Virus record (IMG/VR): IMGVR_UViG_3300047373_000827
Coordinates: 1-40,991 of that record
Length of the DNA: 40,991 nt
Reading direction: 5' to 3' (one strand)
Source: a virus
This document shows, in pieces, positions 30,146-39,106 of the stretch (positions are counted from its first letter, which is position 1; each line of letters begins with the position of its first letter). The translations under genes and the position numbers were made by a program. Below the pieces are notes generated by a model. The model did not search any database, had not been told where the DNA came from, and was given only the letters and a program-made list of their open reading frames with translations.

Positions 30146-31196
30146 TTTGGTCTTTTAGTATTTCTGTTTTCATTTTTTCCCATTCATTTTTTAAACCCTT
30201 TTCATCTACATAATCCCTTTTTTTAACACTTTCTTTAAGGGCAAATTTTTGAAACATATATTGAAAATCTAATTTTCTACAGGTTTTTAAAAGCTCAATT
30301 GTAGCTTGTTTTCCATTGTTCTTATGAAACTCATCTATATCATCTGGTATTTCCACAAAATAGACATCTAATCCGTAAGAACTAAGTTTGTTGTATATTT
30401 CTATACTATCATACAAAGCATCTTCATCTAAACATAACACAACTCTAGTATTATGTTCTACCAATTTTTTTATAATTACATTGGCAGGCTCTTTACCCAA
30501 CATTGGTATAGAGTTATATATACAAGAAGCATCAAAAACCCCTTCAACTAAAAAAACGGGTATATCAAAGTTTACATTTTTAGAATTAAATATAATTTCA
30601 GTTCTTGCCACCTCCTCTTTAGGCGGACCCATATAGTTAGGCTTAACAACATCATAATAAGTTCTTCCAACATAATAATTTACTTGACCATAATCATTGT
30701 ATGAGGGGAATATTATTCTATACTTTCTATTTCCTTTATTTTCTGTATATCCTATGTTGTGCTTCCTTATCTTATCCCAGTCCCAACCCCTTTCTCTCAT
30801 CATATACCTAACAGCTGCCTTATAATATTTTGAGTCGCTTTTTTTAGACATATACTTAAAGCCTTCTGGGAGACTGCAAGAAATCATATCATTATACTCT
30901 TCAGTTTTTTTCTCTTTTTTAAAAGGTTTTGTCCTGGGTATAATTAATGAAACTCTACTTAAGTCATCTTGATTACCATAGTCTGAAACAAGTTTTTGGA
31001 CATGACCTTTATATTTACATTTCCAACAATGAAATATGTTATTTTTAGAATTGTATGCAAGATTATATTTGTCTTCATCATTTCTACACACTCGACTTTT
31101 ACAGTTGAATTCATACTCTTTGATATTGCCTGACTTTTTAGGTGAGCCTAATATCTTTTCTAATATAGATATGATTATTTGTTTATTATTTTCCAC
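30132..31196 (-). CDS. DnaG/T4 gp61-type DNA primase
   Basis: 354 aa. N-terminal zinc finger with C32, C37, C57 and C60 (CHC2-like, ending FHCWKCKYKGH), a middle helical/beta region with YRIIFPSYN, and a TOPRIM domain with VFLVEGVFDA (Glu218) and VVLCLDEDA (Asp257, Asp259). It synthesises RNA primers on the lagging strand. The C-terminal 60 residues are helical and probably contact the helicase. Directly upstream of the Mre11-Rad50 gene and overlapping it by 14 nt; a replication operon. Confidence 0.9.
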   Translation of the reverse strand: MENNKQIIISILEKILGSPKKSGNIKEYEFNCKSRVCRNDEDKYNLAYNSKNNIFHCWKCKYKGHVQKLVSDYGNQDDLSRVSLIIPRTKPFKKEKKTEEYNDMISCSLPEGFKYMSKKSDSKYYKAAVRYMMRERGWDWDKIRKHNIGYTENKGNRKYRIIFPSYNDYGQVNYYVGRTYYDVVKPNYMGPPKEEVARTEIIFNSKNVNFDIPVFLVEGVFDASCIYNSIPMLGKEPANVIIKKLVEHNTRVVLCLDEDALYDSIEIYNKLSSYGLDVYFVEIPDDIDEFHKNNGKQATIELLKTCRKLDFQYMFQKFALKESVKKRDYVDEKGLKNEWEKMKTEILKDQNEQN

Positions 31197-31248
31197 AAGA
31201 AAGTTTTATAATAAACAAATATAAACTAAAAAGAGTTTTTAAACAATT

Positions 31249-31830
31249 TTATGACCCTGTTTCTTTTAGTAGATTTTTTTCAGTTATTTGCCGAGTAACG
31301 ATATCTGCATACCCAACAACATAAGCATCAGACATGTCAAAGTTTTCATCTCTAAGTTTATGTGTTTTCTTAGAATAAACCCAATTAATTTGAGGTTCTT
31401 TTTCTACAACTTTTTCCCAAACTAAATACTTTTTATTAGGAGCAGATTGTGGAATTGTTAAATTTGGAAATGCTGTTTTTCTTGCAGTCTGAACGTTATA
31501 ATATCTTGGTTCTATATCAAACTTTTTATAAACGTAAGAACTAATAAAAGCATTCATTGTTGTTAGTTTCTGAATTGTTTCTGCATTGGAAAACTTACCC
31601 TTAAACGCCTTTAATGGCTCTTCTATTGAAATGTGTTTTAACTTATTTTTTCCTTTGCTTAAATTTATGGCAGAACTTAACTTTTCGAAATGCTCAATAA
31701 AATCATCTAACCTTTGAAATAGGTTTGTTTTTGGTCTAAATTTTATATATTCTAGATTACAAAGTTTATCATCTTTGTCAAATAAAGCAATCCCAATTAC
31801 CGTAGTAGAAATGTCTAATCCTAAAGTCAT
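31249..31830 (-). CDS. RuvC-like Holliday junction resolvase
   Basis: 193 aa, close to RuvC length. RNase H-fold acidic residues are placed as in RuvC: GLDIST with Asp6, HISIEEPL with Glu70/71, and NFDMSDAYVVGYAD with Asp165/Asp168. The segment QSAPNKKYLVWEKV is where RuvC has its basic helix. Likely resolves four-way junctions during recombination-driven replication and packaging. Same strand and just upstream of primase, with a 52-nt gap. Confidence 0.85.
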   Translation of the reverse strand: MTLGLDISTTVIGIALFDKDDKLCNLEYIKFRPKTNLFQRLDDFIEHFEKLSSAINLSKGKNKLKHISIEEPLKAFKGKFSNAETIQKLTTMNAFISSYVYKKFDIEPRYYNVQTARKTAFPNLTIPQSAPNKKYLVWEKVVEKEPQINWVYSKKTHKLRDENFDMSDAYVVGYADIVTRQITEKNLLKETGS

Positions 31831-31875
31831 ATTTTTTTTTTACTAAATTATATTTTTTTAAAAAAAAGTAAATAA

Positions 31876-31902
31876 AAAAGCCTTCAAAATATGAAGGCTT
31901 TT
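31876..31902. terminator. Bidirectional intrinsic terminator
   Basis: Stem AAAAGCCTTCA / TGAAGGCTTTT, 5-nt loop, T run on the minus strand (TTTTTTATTT). Ends the minus-strand structural operon (last gene stops at 31924) before the replication genes. Confidence 0.88.
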
Positions 31903-31923
31903 AAAATTGTGTGTTACTATGAT

Positions 31924-33078
31924 TTACATTTCTAAATTTATTTCGAAAGTAAGTGCATTTACATAGGTTTTTTTAACAGGTTCGCTCATTTTTGCTACAG
32001 CTATTAATTCTCCAAAGGAATTGAATAAACCAATTTCAGTTATGTAGATGTCATCATAATTTACGATTGGAGTTTCAGAATTCATTTGTGCAATAGCCTT
32101 TTCTTTATCCCAAGTAGGATTGTTTGATATATAAAACTCTTGTGGCATTGCTATACATACAGACGTCATCTTAAATGATGTATCTACATCTTTATATGAA
32201 AGTAATGCGCCTTCTGCAGATATGTCTGCTGCACTGCTTCCTGTAAAGTGAATATTTGTTTTACTTGCAATATTGAAATCGTCTACATAAGGAGCACCAG
32301 ACTCTGTAAATCCTGATGTCCATGGAAAATTATTTACAATTTGAGGATGAGTAATTACTATATATCCCTTATCTAAAACTGCAAACCCACATGGAACATC
32401 ATAATTATATCCTTCTCTGTTTTCTGGGTATCCTGAAGGCACTGTAACGGCGTAACTGCCATTTGTTCTTTGGTCTGTGTTATAAAAACGTCTAACCTCA
32501 GAATAAGATGTGGCACCCGCTCTATCTTTATATTCTCCCGTTGGGTCCCAAGAAGTAACTGTTGAATTGTCTATTGCATCTCCTAATTCATTTACCGTCT
32601 TACCACTATAAGGCTTATTGATGTCGTCTGAAAATAAGAATACAATATTATCCCCAAGAAGTATGTTAGATTCATACTTAAGAGGTTTGGTTGCTGTATA
32701 TGTACTAGAAACTAGAGTTACACCTGACAATAATGTCGGGTTAGAACTTCCTGAAACAGGTACTGTCATTGTAATTGTTCTTCCATCTATAAATTCACTA
32801 TAATCATTCGCTGATATTGGAGTTATTAGAATTTGGTCTACATTTAATTGTTGTAATTCTGGAAAAACTTCAGAAACTCTGCTTGTTGTAGGAAATTCAC
32901 TCGTCTTAAATGGTAAATTAAAAGACATGAAATAATTTCCTTTTTTATCTGTTAAATTATCTCTATCGCAAAGAGTAAATTTTAAAGTTTCTTCCGAAAG
33001 ACTTTTAATACTTGAACTTTCTCTTTGAAGAGCCACATATGAATCTACTTTTTTCGTAAATCTTGAATCTGCAATCAT
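31924..33078 (-). CDS. Virion structural protein, tail/baseplate type
   Basis: 384 aa, beta-rich, Ser/Thr/Gly/Asn-rich. Its last 45 residues (DDIYITEIGLFNSFGELIAV onward) share the pattern (Y)ITE(I/V)G(L/I) ... (L)(I/V)AV(A/G)K ... P(V/I)xK ... LTF with the end of the 677-aa protein at 34238, indicating a common C-terminal domain. Last gene of a four-gene minus-strand structural operon. The precise location in the particle cannot be read from sequence. Confidence 0.65.
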   Translation of the reverse strand: MIADSRFTKKVDSYVALQRESSSIKSLSEETLKFTLCDRDNLTDKKGNYFMSFNLPFKTSEFPTTSRVSEVFPELQQLNVDQILITPISANDYSEFIDGRTITMTVPVSGSSNPTLLSGVTLVSSTYTATKPLKYESNILLGDNIVFLFSDDINKPYSGKTVNELGDAIDNSTVTSWDPTGEYKDRAGATSYSEVRRFYNTDQRTNGSYAVTVPSGYPENREGYNYDVPCGFAVLDKGYIVITHPQIVNNFPWTSGFTESGAPYVDDFNIASKTNIHFTGSSAADISAEGALLSYKDVDTSFKMTSVCIAMPQEFYISNNPTWDKEKAIAQMNSETPIVNYDDIYITEIGLFNSFGELIAVAKMSEPVKKTYVNALTFEINLEM

Positions 33079-33100
33079 TTTTTTTATTTTATTTGTTTAT

Positions 33101-33505
33101 TTATCTCTCTATAATAGTATTACTACCATCAACTGCTAAAGGTTGTATAATTTTTTTAGTATATTTAAATTCTAATTTAAATTCTCCAATATCACCAGCA
33201 CCAATTATATCTTTCGAAGGATTTCCGTAAAATTGAAAATTTATAGTTTTACTTCTTGTTGAACCTGTTGGGCTCAAAACTTGCTTACCTTCTTTGGTAG
33301 TATCTATCCATCTAACCAACGCTTGTCTCATCCCCTCATCCATATTGTCCATAACCTGCCAATCATTATAGGAAACCTCTTCACTCCCTTCTTCAACAGC
33401 TTGTTGAATTGGAGATACATCTTTAGTTAGAGGTCCTAACCTTCTTGTGAGTGGAGTTTTGCTGAAGTTTTTTGCTACTTTTCTAGCTGGGCTTATATTT
33501 TTCAT
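33101..33505 (-). CDS. Probable structural protein (134 aa)
   Basis: Basic N-terminus (PARKVAKNFSKTPLTRRLG), central DNMDEGMRQALVRWIDTTKEG, and a beta C-terminal half (SKTINFQFYGNPSKD, GEFKLEFKYTKKI). It lies between two structural-looking genes with 20-26 nt spacing. No family recognised. Confidence 0.6.
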   Translation of the reverse strand: MKNISPARKVAKNFSKTPLTRRLGPLTKDVSPIQQAVEEGSEEVSYNDWQVMDNMDEGMRQALVRWIDTTKEGKQVLSPTGSTRSKTINFQFYGNPSKDIIGAGDIGEFKLEFKYTKKIIQPLAVDGSNTIIER

Positions 33506-33531
33506 AATTTCTATTTTATTTATTTAAATTT

Positions 33532-34224
33532 TTAAATACTAGCAGAACCAAGTGAAGCAGGGCTTGTAAGTGATGCAAGTTTCTTATATAATTTTTTTTC
33601 TGTTTTTAGTATATTAGCTCTTTCAAATTGAATTGTACATATATTGTTATCTTGTTCAATTGTGGGATATAATATCCTTATCCTATACCCAGGATTAACT
33701 TCAGTAGGAGCTCTCAAAGTAATTATTAACTCACCGTCTTTAACTTGGTTTTCTCCAAAGTTCTTTGGTAACAAGTCGTATGTAGACTCTAACGTAGGCT
33801 CCTCGTCTAATAAGGTCAACAACTCTTGAGTGTATACTGTTTCTATCCTAGCTAAATCCTTATTTAAATCTACCGTTATATCCCCCTGACTAGTTGTGTA
33901 CTCTAAAGCATCATCACCATCTCCCAGTACAGATTCGGCAGGCGATATTAGATTAGTTAAAGTTCTACCTTTTGCTCCTGTAATATTATTTTCATTCTCA
34001 CCAGACAAATCAGGAATATCTCCTGAAGTTAATAGGTCTGGCAATCTGTAGTTTATGTCTGGGTCTCCTAAAGAAAACCTTTCTATTTTTAGTTTGTCTA
34101 TTGTGGTTCCGTCACTAAGTTCTACGAATCTAGGGTGATTGCTATCTTGAAATAGATATTGTCTTCCTATCTCCGTTAGATAAGCTGTGGCGTAAATTGT
34201 GTCTGCTGATGTTATTGCTCCCAT
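33532..34224 (-). CDS. Virion structural protein, LTxxGR module
   Basis: 230 aa. N-terminus TIYATAYLTEIGRQYLF is followed by IERFSLGDPDINYRLPD, a module also at the start of the next protein upstream (VKLTDVGRRQLSLGN, then FVSAVFSDREVNYGI). This LT-(D/E)-x-GR...F-(S)-(L/D)...(I/V)NY pattern is common in phage tail or baseplate proteins. Rest is beta-rich (GELIITLRAPTEVNPGYRIRI). Likely baseplate or tail component. Confidence 0.65.
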   Translation of the reverse strand: MGAITSADTIYATAYLTEIGRQYLFQDSNHPRFVELSDGTTIDKLKIERFSLGDPDINYRLPDLLTSGDIPDLSGENENNITGAKGRTLTNLISPAESVLGDGDDALEYTTSQGDITVDLNKDLARIETVYTQELLTLLDEEPTLESTYDLLPKNFGENQVKDGELIITLRAPTEVNPGYRIRILYPTIEQDNNICTIQFERANILKTEKKLYKKLASLTSPASLGSASI

Positions 34225-34237
34225 GTTATATTTTATT

Positions 34238-36271
34238 TTAAAAGTCTATTTGTAATTGAAAGGTTAAAAATCTTCCTTCATTTTTTGTTATTGGATAAGT
34301 TGGCTTTCCAACGGCTACCAAATTATTCTCTCCATCTAATATTCCTACTTCAGTTATATATGTAGTACTATCTAAATTATTATCAAAAGAGATATTTGCT
34401 GAGCTGTTTAATGAATCATTTTTGGCAAAAGTAGTGATAACTGTTTTGTATGTTGTAGCCACTACGTCTGATTGAAGGTTTCCGAAAAGAAAAGATTCAT
34501 CTCCAAAAGTCAATCCTGTTAAAGAATGGTCATTATTTTCTGTAAAAACATTATCTAGAACATATGTAGTGCCACTATCGTAATCTTCTTGAGAAATAAT
34601 AAATTGATGCCCATTCAACCTTCTTGCGTCTATTGTTGTGTCAGAAGTTTCTCCTGAATATATACCATTTCCATATGTGTCAGATATTAACTTCCACTCA
34701 TAAGAAGGAACATCTTCTAAAGTAAGAGAAGCGTCTGCATCATCTTGTTCAGAAACAAGTAATTGTACCTTATTTGCATTCCAACCAGTTCCAGATAAAT
34801 TTACCATAGCATCTGAATTTCTTAAATAAGGAAATGAAGAAGTGGGAAAGTTTGCAGTTAAATATTGTGCATTTCCTGCCCTATCTGTATTTCCATTTAA
34901 TTTTTGAATATATCCACAATGTAAAGCTTTTGGATATCCAAATGTACTCCCAGATGTATATGTTGGCTCACTATCTGTAATGTATGTAACAAAATAAGTT
35001 TTACCAGACTTCACTAAACCTGTAGCCTCTAATGTTGTAAGAGGATATTGTGGAACACTTGTGGTTGAAACATTAAGTGGTGGTAAAGTATAATTTCTGT
35101 TTGACTTATAAGTTAATGCGGCTAATAATTCAGGGTCTGTTATAACAACAAGTTTTAACTTGTGATATACCCTACCTAAAGTTCTACTAGTATCCGTTAC
35201 TCCATCTTTTAAAAATCTGTATGTTGAATTTGATATTACATCTGATTGCGTTGTTCCATCTACATCATACAAAGTTAATCCATAGTTAAGAGCTGCACCA
35301 TTCGTTGCTTGAGTGCCATGCCACATAACATATGGCAAATCTACTCTTACTGTAGTTTCAAACAATTGTTCTGCATAAGTATTACCAGTAAATTCATTAG
35401 TATAATGTATAATCCCTATAGACTCTATGTCCTCTGTAAATCCAAGATATTCTTTTGTTCCGTTATATTCTATAGAACCGTAAGACGTATATCCACTTTC
35501 GCTTAAATCAGTCCCTTCTACAGATTGAGTTCTGACTATGTTCATATTCCACAATGCAGGATTTACAGTTGATGCTGTACCATAATAACTTTCAACACCA
35601 TTATATGGATAAAAGTACGTATCAACAACTTGTGAAGTAGATTCTCCTCCAAAATCAGGAGTTGGTCTATCTATTGTTATCTCACCTGTACCAGGACTAT
35701 CTGCGGTAGTAACTCTATACCATAACGACACTGTTGGATTTCCTGAAGGAACTATATTTGATACGTATGTTTCTCCACTATTTTGTATTGGTTTCCAAGG
35801 TATAAAAACTAATTCTCCAGGATTGGGATAATAAGAGCCAATAGCATTATCTAAAATAACTGTAGAACCTCCAGCTATTGGAGACGAGCTATATGATATT
35901 GTATTTTGCCCTAATAATTTTGTTGTATCTATTGCAGTAGATGCACTGGAAATAGTAGCGCCTGTAAACATTCCGTAACTGTCTGTTGCTCCCGTTGAGA
36001 ACTGTTTTGCAGAAGTTACTTGGTTCCCCTCCAAAGTCAGAGGGTCAGAACCGTCAAAATTAGTTGTAAAAGTTGGATTTACATCTAATGGAGATAGTAT
36101 TCTGTTATTTGCAATACTATATTTATCATTTCTGTCAATTCCATAGTTAACTTCTCTATCTGAAAATACCGCACTTACAAACACCAAGTTACCTAAAGAC
36201 AATTGCCTTCTACCAACGTCAGTTAATTTGACGTTTATAAAAGTTTTAGGTTCATTTAAAATATATCCCAT
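34238..36271 (-). CDS. Large virion structural protein (tail/baseplate)
   Basis: 677 aa, first gene of the minus-strand structural operon. N-terminal module VKLTDVGRRQLSLGN shared with the 230-aa gene, a long Ser/Thr/Gly/Asn/Tyr-rich beta body, and a C-terminal domain (TYITEVGILDGENNLVAVGK) shared with the 384-aa protein. The arrangement suggests modular evolution of baseplate or fibre-base proteins. Transcribed divergently from the 883-aa baseplate gene across a 182-bp region holding an inverted repeat. Confidence 0.7.
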   Translation of the reverse strand: MGYILNEPKTFINVKLTDVGRRQLSLGNLVFVSAVFSDREVNYGIDRNDKYSIANNRILSPLDVNPTFTTNFDGSDPLTLEGNQVTSAKQFSTGATDSYGMFTGATISSASTAIDTTKLLGQNTISYSSSPIAGGSTVILDNAIGSYYPNPGELVFIPWKPIQNSGETYVSNIVPSGNPTVSLWYRVTTADSPGTGEITIDRPTPDFGGESTSQVVDTYFYPYNGVESYYGTASTVNPALWNMNIVRTQSVEGTDLSESGYTSYGSIEYNGTKEYLGFTEDIESIGIIHYTNEFTGNTYAEQLFETTVRVDLPYVMWHGTQATNGAALNYGLTLYDVDGTTQSDVISNSTYRFLKDGVTDTSRTLGRVYHKLKLVVITDPELLAALTYKSNRNYTLPPLNVSTTSVPQYPLTTLEATGLVKSGKTYFVTYITDSEPTYTSGSTFGYPKALHCGYIQKLNGNTDRAGNAQYLTANFPTSSFPYLRNSDAMVNLSGTGWNANKVQLLVSEQDDADASLTLEDVPSYEWKLISDTYGNGIYSGETSDTTIDARRLNGHQFIISQEDYDSGTTYVLDNVFTENNDHSLTGLTFGDESFLFGNLQSDVVATTYKTVITTFAKNDSLNSSANISFDNNLDSTTYITEVGILDGENNLVAVGKPTYPITKNEGRFLTFQLQIDF

Positions 36272-36354
36272 TTTCTATTTACTCTTTTTAAGAATTTTTT
36301 ATAATATAACTTTAAAAGTTTTAAAGTAAACTTTTGATTTGTTTAGTTTAAAAA

Positions 36355-36381
36355 ATATTTCATTCCTATAGGAATAAATAT
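36355..36381. promoter_or_regulatory. Inverted repeat in divergent structural promoter region
   Basis: Core palindrome ATTCCTATAGGAAT (36362-36375) is perfect. With C36361 bulged, a further 6 bp (ATATTT 36355-36360 with AAATAT 36376-36381) pair, giving 13-bp arms. It is 82 bp from the minus-strand start and 72 bp from the plus-strand start. Could be an operator for a dimeric regulator or an RNA hairpin. Confidence 0.5.
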
Positions 36382-36429
36382 TATAGTAAAAAAAAAAGAA
36401 ATTATTTCTTATAAGTTTTTTTGACTAAA

Positions 36430-36438
36430 TATTTATTA
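36430..36438 (+). promoter_or_regulatory. Candidate promoter box
   Basis: Exact TATTTATTA, 15 nt before the ATG at 36454. Confidence 0.45.
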
Positions 36439-36453
36439 TTAAATAATTTATAC

Positions 36454-39105
36454 ATGACATCAATAGATAGTGGTACAACTTTGGACATAAGACCAACTCC
36501 TGGTAGAGACACTAGATTTGCCGCAACTAGCGCAGAGTCTGCATTTACATTTGGAACTTTTCGTATTGAAAGCAATCCTTTAAATGAAACTTTTGCAGGA
36601 GATGTAAGTGGCTCAACACTCTCTTTTGGTCCGTATGCTACTATTGAAAATACTAAAACTGATGATTTTGATGTTATAAAAATTATAACCACAAAATCAA
36701 ATGAATTAAATTTAAAGCCAGATGATGCTAATAGTTATGCATATTTTGGCTCATTCTACACTAAGGTTGCTAATGCAATAAATAATATAGTAGATACATT
36801 TCCATATGCATTATTATCTAAGTCAATAAATAGTGGAATAACCATTTATGATTATTCTCATGATTTAGTGGGTCAAACTTCAAATTTTAAAATTTCACTA
36901 TCTTCAATAACTAATCAAGGAGAGGTGTTGTATGTTTCAGGTAGGTCTGAACAGTCTGAAGCTCAAATAGACCTATATAATGATACTAGTGCTTTTGCCA
37001 TACAATTAAGTGGAGAATCTCAAAGCACAACAACTGGGTCTACTTTTATGAATGAGATTCATAATATAATTTCATACAATTACTTATACAATCAATATTT
37101 AGAGTTTGAAATTAGTGGAATACTTTTACCCGTAGAACCATCTTCTGCAAGCACGTTTAATTATCCTTTATATATCAGGCCTACAAAACAAAGGATGGGG
37201 CAATTTAAAAGAACTTTACCCAATTTAGAAACGCAATTAATTTATGATGGTAACTTTTTAGTCCCAGACCCAGATACAGACACTTATTCAAGAATTCAAT
37301 TTGACTGGCCTATGGGTATTGATGGATTCGCTCCCGATAGTTATGGGAACGATTTTGAAAACTATGCTAACAACATACTATCTAACGCTAGGGTTATTGA
37401 TGAGGAAAAGACTAATATAATGATTAGGACTATGATTCCTGAAAATTTTGTGGAATTAGATTCTGAAGACAAAATATATAGAAAATTAACAACTGTTTAT
37501 GGTGAACAATTTGATTCCATAAAACAATATATAGATGGTATAGCTTATGCGCATTCTGTAAGCTATAATGGCTCAGAAAGTGTTCCTAATAAATTTTTGT
37601 CTAGACTAGCAAATATGTTGGGAGCAAAATTGCCAAATGCATTTAAAGCCGAAGATGTTATAGATTATTTGGCGGGTGAATTTGATTCAACAGGAAAGGC
37701 TTTTGAAGAATATAATTTAGAGATTTGGAGAAGGATGATGGTGAATATAGTTTGGCTTTACAAAAATAGAGGAACTAGAGATGCTATTAGTTTTGTTTTT
37801 AAATTGATAGGTGCTCCAAAATGTCTTTTTAACTTAGAAGAGTTTGTGTATGATGTAAAACAAGTTCAAAGAGAATTTGATTTAGACATAGGCACAGAGG
37901 AAGAATTTACTGTTGAAACAGAGTTGTTTGCTGAAACAGAAATATTATTAGATAGAGAAGATGTTCCTATAGTGAATGAGTTTAATCCCCTTGATAACAA
38001 TCTGTTCACTCCAGAAAATGTGGAGGAACCAGAAACCCTTATTCCTGCAAACTTATTTGACGACTTCAGTTCAGAAGAGCTACAAGATGCACTGCCATTA
38101 GACGAAAATGGAAATATATTGGTAAACGATGGTTATCCTGATGTGAATGGACAAATATTTCAACTAGGAGGCCCAGGAAGGGGAAGTGGTCAAGAATTCA
38201 TTGACGGATTAGGAAGTGAATATGAACCATTTAAAAGAGCTGACAACTTTAAAGTAAAAACAGGAAGTACCAGAAATATTGTAAATACAAAAGAAATAAA
38301 TGTAGACCTAAGACCATCAAGAGCGATTGAGTGTGATGTTATGGACTGGTATGAATTTGGTTATGGATGGTGGAAATGGGGGTCAAGCTCTTCAGTGTTT
38401 TCTGGTTTGACGGTGCCTTTTGAGTGGCAAGTAGAGGATATAAATACAGTAGTACCAGATAATTTAACTGGTATGACTATATATGAATGGTTAGATTATA
38501 TATATCAAAACAACGTAGACCCAAGAAATAGAAAAACAGCTGATTGGCAAAATGGAACAACTAGTACTTATAGGGATTTGAAAAAAATATATGTAACATA
38601 TATGTTGTGGACTAACAATCAAGAATCTAATAGATTAACATTTAGAAAGTTAGAAAAATTCTTAACACTATTAGAAAGAAATTTTCAAGATTTAGTTCCA
38701 TTTTTAGTGCCATCAACCAGTATATTGTCCACTTATGGTACGGTGTACGGAAATACTGCCTTTAATAGACATAGATTCGTGTATAGACCAGGTATAAATG
38801 ATGGTTCTGAATTTAAAGTTGATATACCACCAGTGTTTGAACCTGTTATACAAGCGTCTAATTTTACTGTTGACGTTTCAAATAGATTTGACCCAACAAT
38901 AACATCTAATTATTTTTATACTGATGTTTCTAATAAAGCTGAAGGTAATGTTGACATTTCAGATTTTGCGGTTAAATTGATTGAATCTATAAACTTTGAA
39001 ACCAATTTGGCAAATACAAATACAAATATTTACGAAGAAGATACTAACGAGACCCCACATGAAAATGTCATTAATGATTTAACGCCAATAACTTACCCAG
39101 ATTAA
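36454..39105 (+). CDS. Large baseplate/tail protein
   Basis: 883 aa from ATG 36454; the upstream TTG at 36421 would read through the promoter-like box and is rejected. Residues about 310-470 hold the most recognisable region: IPENFVELDSEDKIYRKLTT, then FDSIKQYIDGIAYAHSVSYN, LSRLANMLGAKLPNAF, and WRRMMVNIVWLYKNRGTRD followed by AISFVFKLIGAP, a layout typical of phage tail/baseplate wedge proteins related to gpI/gp6-like families. The N-terminal 300 residues are beta-rich; residues about 490-620 are acidic; the C-terminus has short repeats of (N)FxxDVSN. Two nt before the next gene. Confidence 0.7.
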   Translation: MTSIDSGTTLDIRPTPGRDTRFAATSAESAFTFGTFRIESNPLNETFAGDVSGSTLSFGPYATIENTKTDDFDVIKIITTKSNELNLKPDDANSYAYFGSFYTKVANAINNIVDTFPYALLSKSINSGITIYDYSHDLVGQTSNFKISLSSITNQGEVLYVSGRSEQSEAQIDLYNDTSAFAIQLSGESQSTTTGSTFMNEIHNIISYNYLYNQYLEFEISGILLPVEPSSASTFNYPLYIRPTKQRMGQFKRTLPNLETQLIYDGNFLVPDPDTDTYSRIQFDWPMGIDGFAPDSYGNDFENYANNILSNARVIDEEKTNIMIRTMIPENFVELDSEDKIYRKLTTVYGEQFDSIKQYIDGIAYAHSVSYNGSESVPNKFLSRLANMLGAKLPNAFKAEDVIDYLAGEFDSTGKAFEEYNLEIWRRMMVNIVWLYKNRGTRDAISFVFKLIGAPKCLFNLEEFVYDVKQVQREFDLDIGTEEEFTVETELFAETEILLDREDVPIVNEFNPLDNNLFTPENVEEPETLIPANLFDDFSSEELQDALPLDENGNILVNDGYPDVNGQIFQLGGPGRGSGQEFIDGLGSEYEPFKRADNFKVKTGSTRNIVNTKEINVDLRPSRAIECDVMDWYEFGYGWWKWGSSSSVFSGLTVPFEWQVEDINTVVPDNLTGMTIYEWLDYIYQNNVDPRNRKTADWQNGTTSTYRDLKKIYVTYMLWTNNQESNRLTFRKLEKFLTLLERNFQDLVPFLVPSTSILSTYGTVYGNTAFNRHRFVYRPGINDGSEFKVDIPPVFEPVIQASNFTVDVSNRFDPTITSNYFYTDVSNKAEGNVDISDFAVKLIESINFETNLANTNTNIYEEDTNETPHENVINDLTPITYPD

Positions 39106-39106
39106 T

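Noticed and set aside
4500-36460. T4 late promoters (TATAAATA)
   Set aside because: Occurrences on the coding strand near starts are few and irregular compared with the TATTTATTA type; not annotated.
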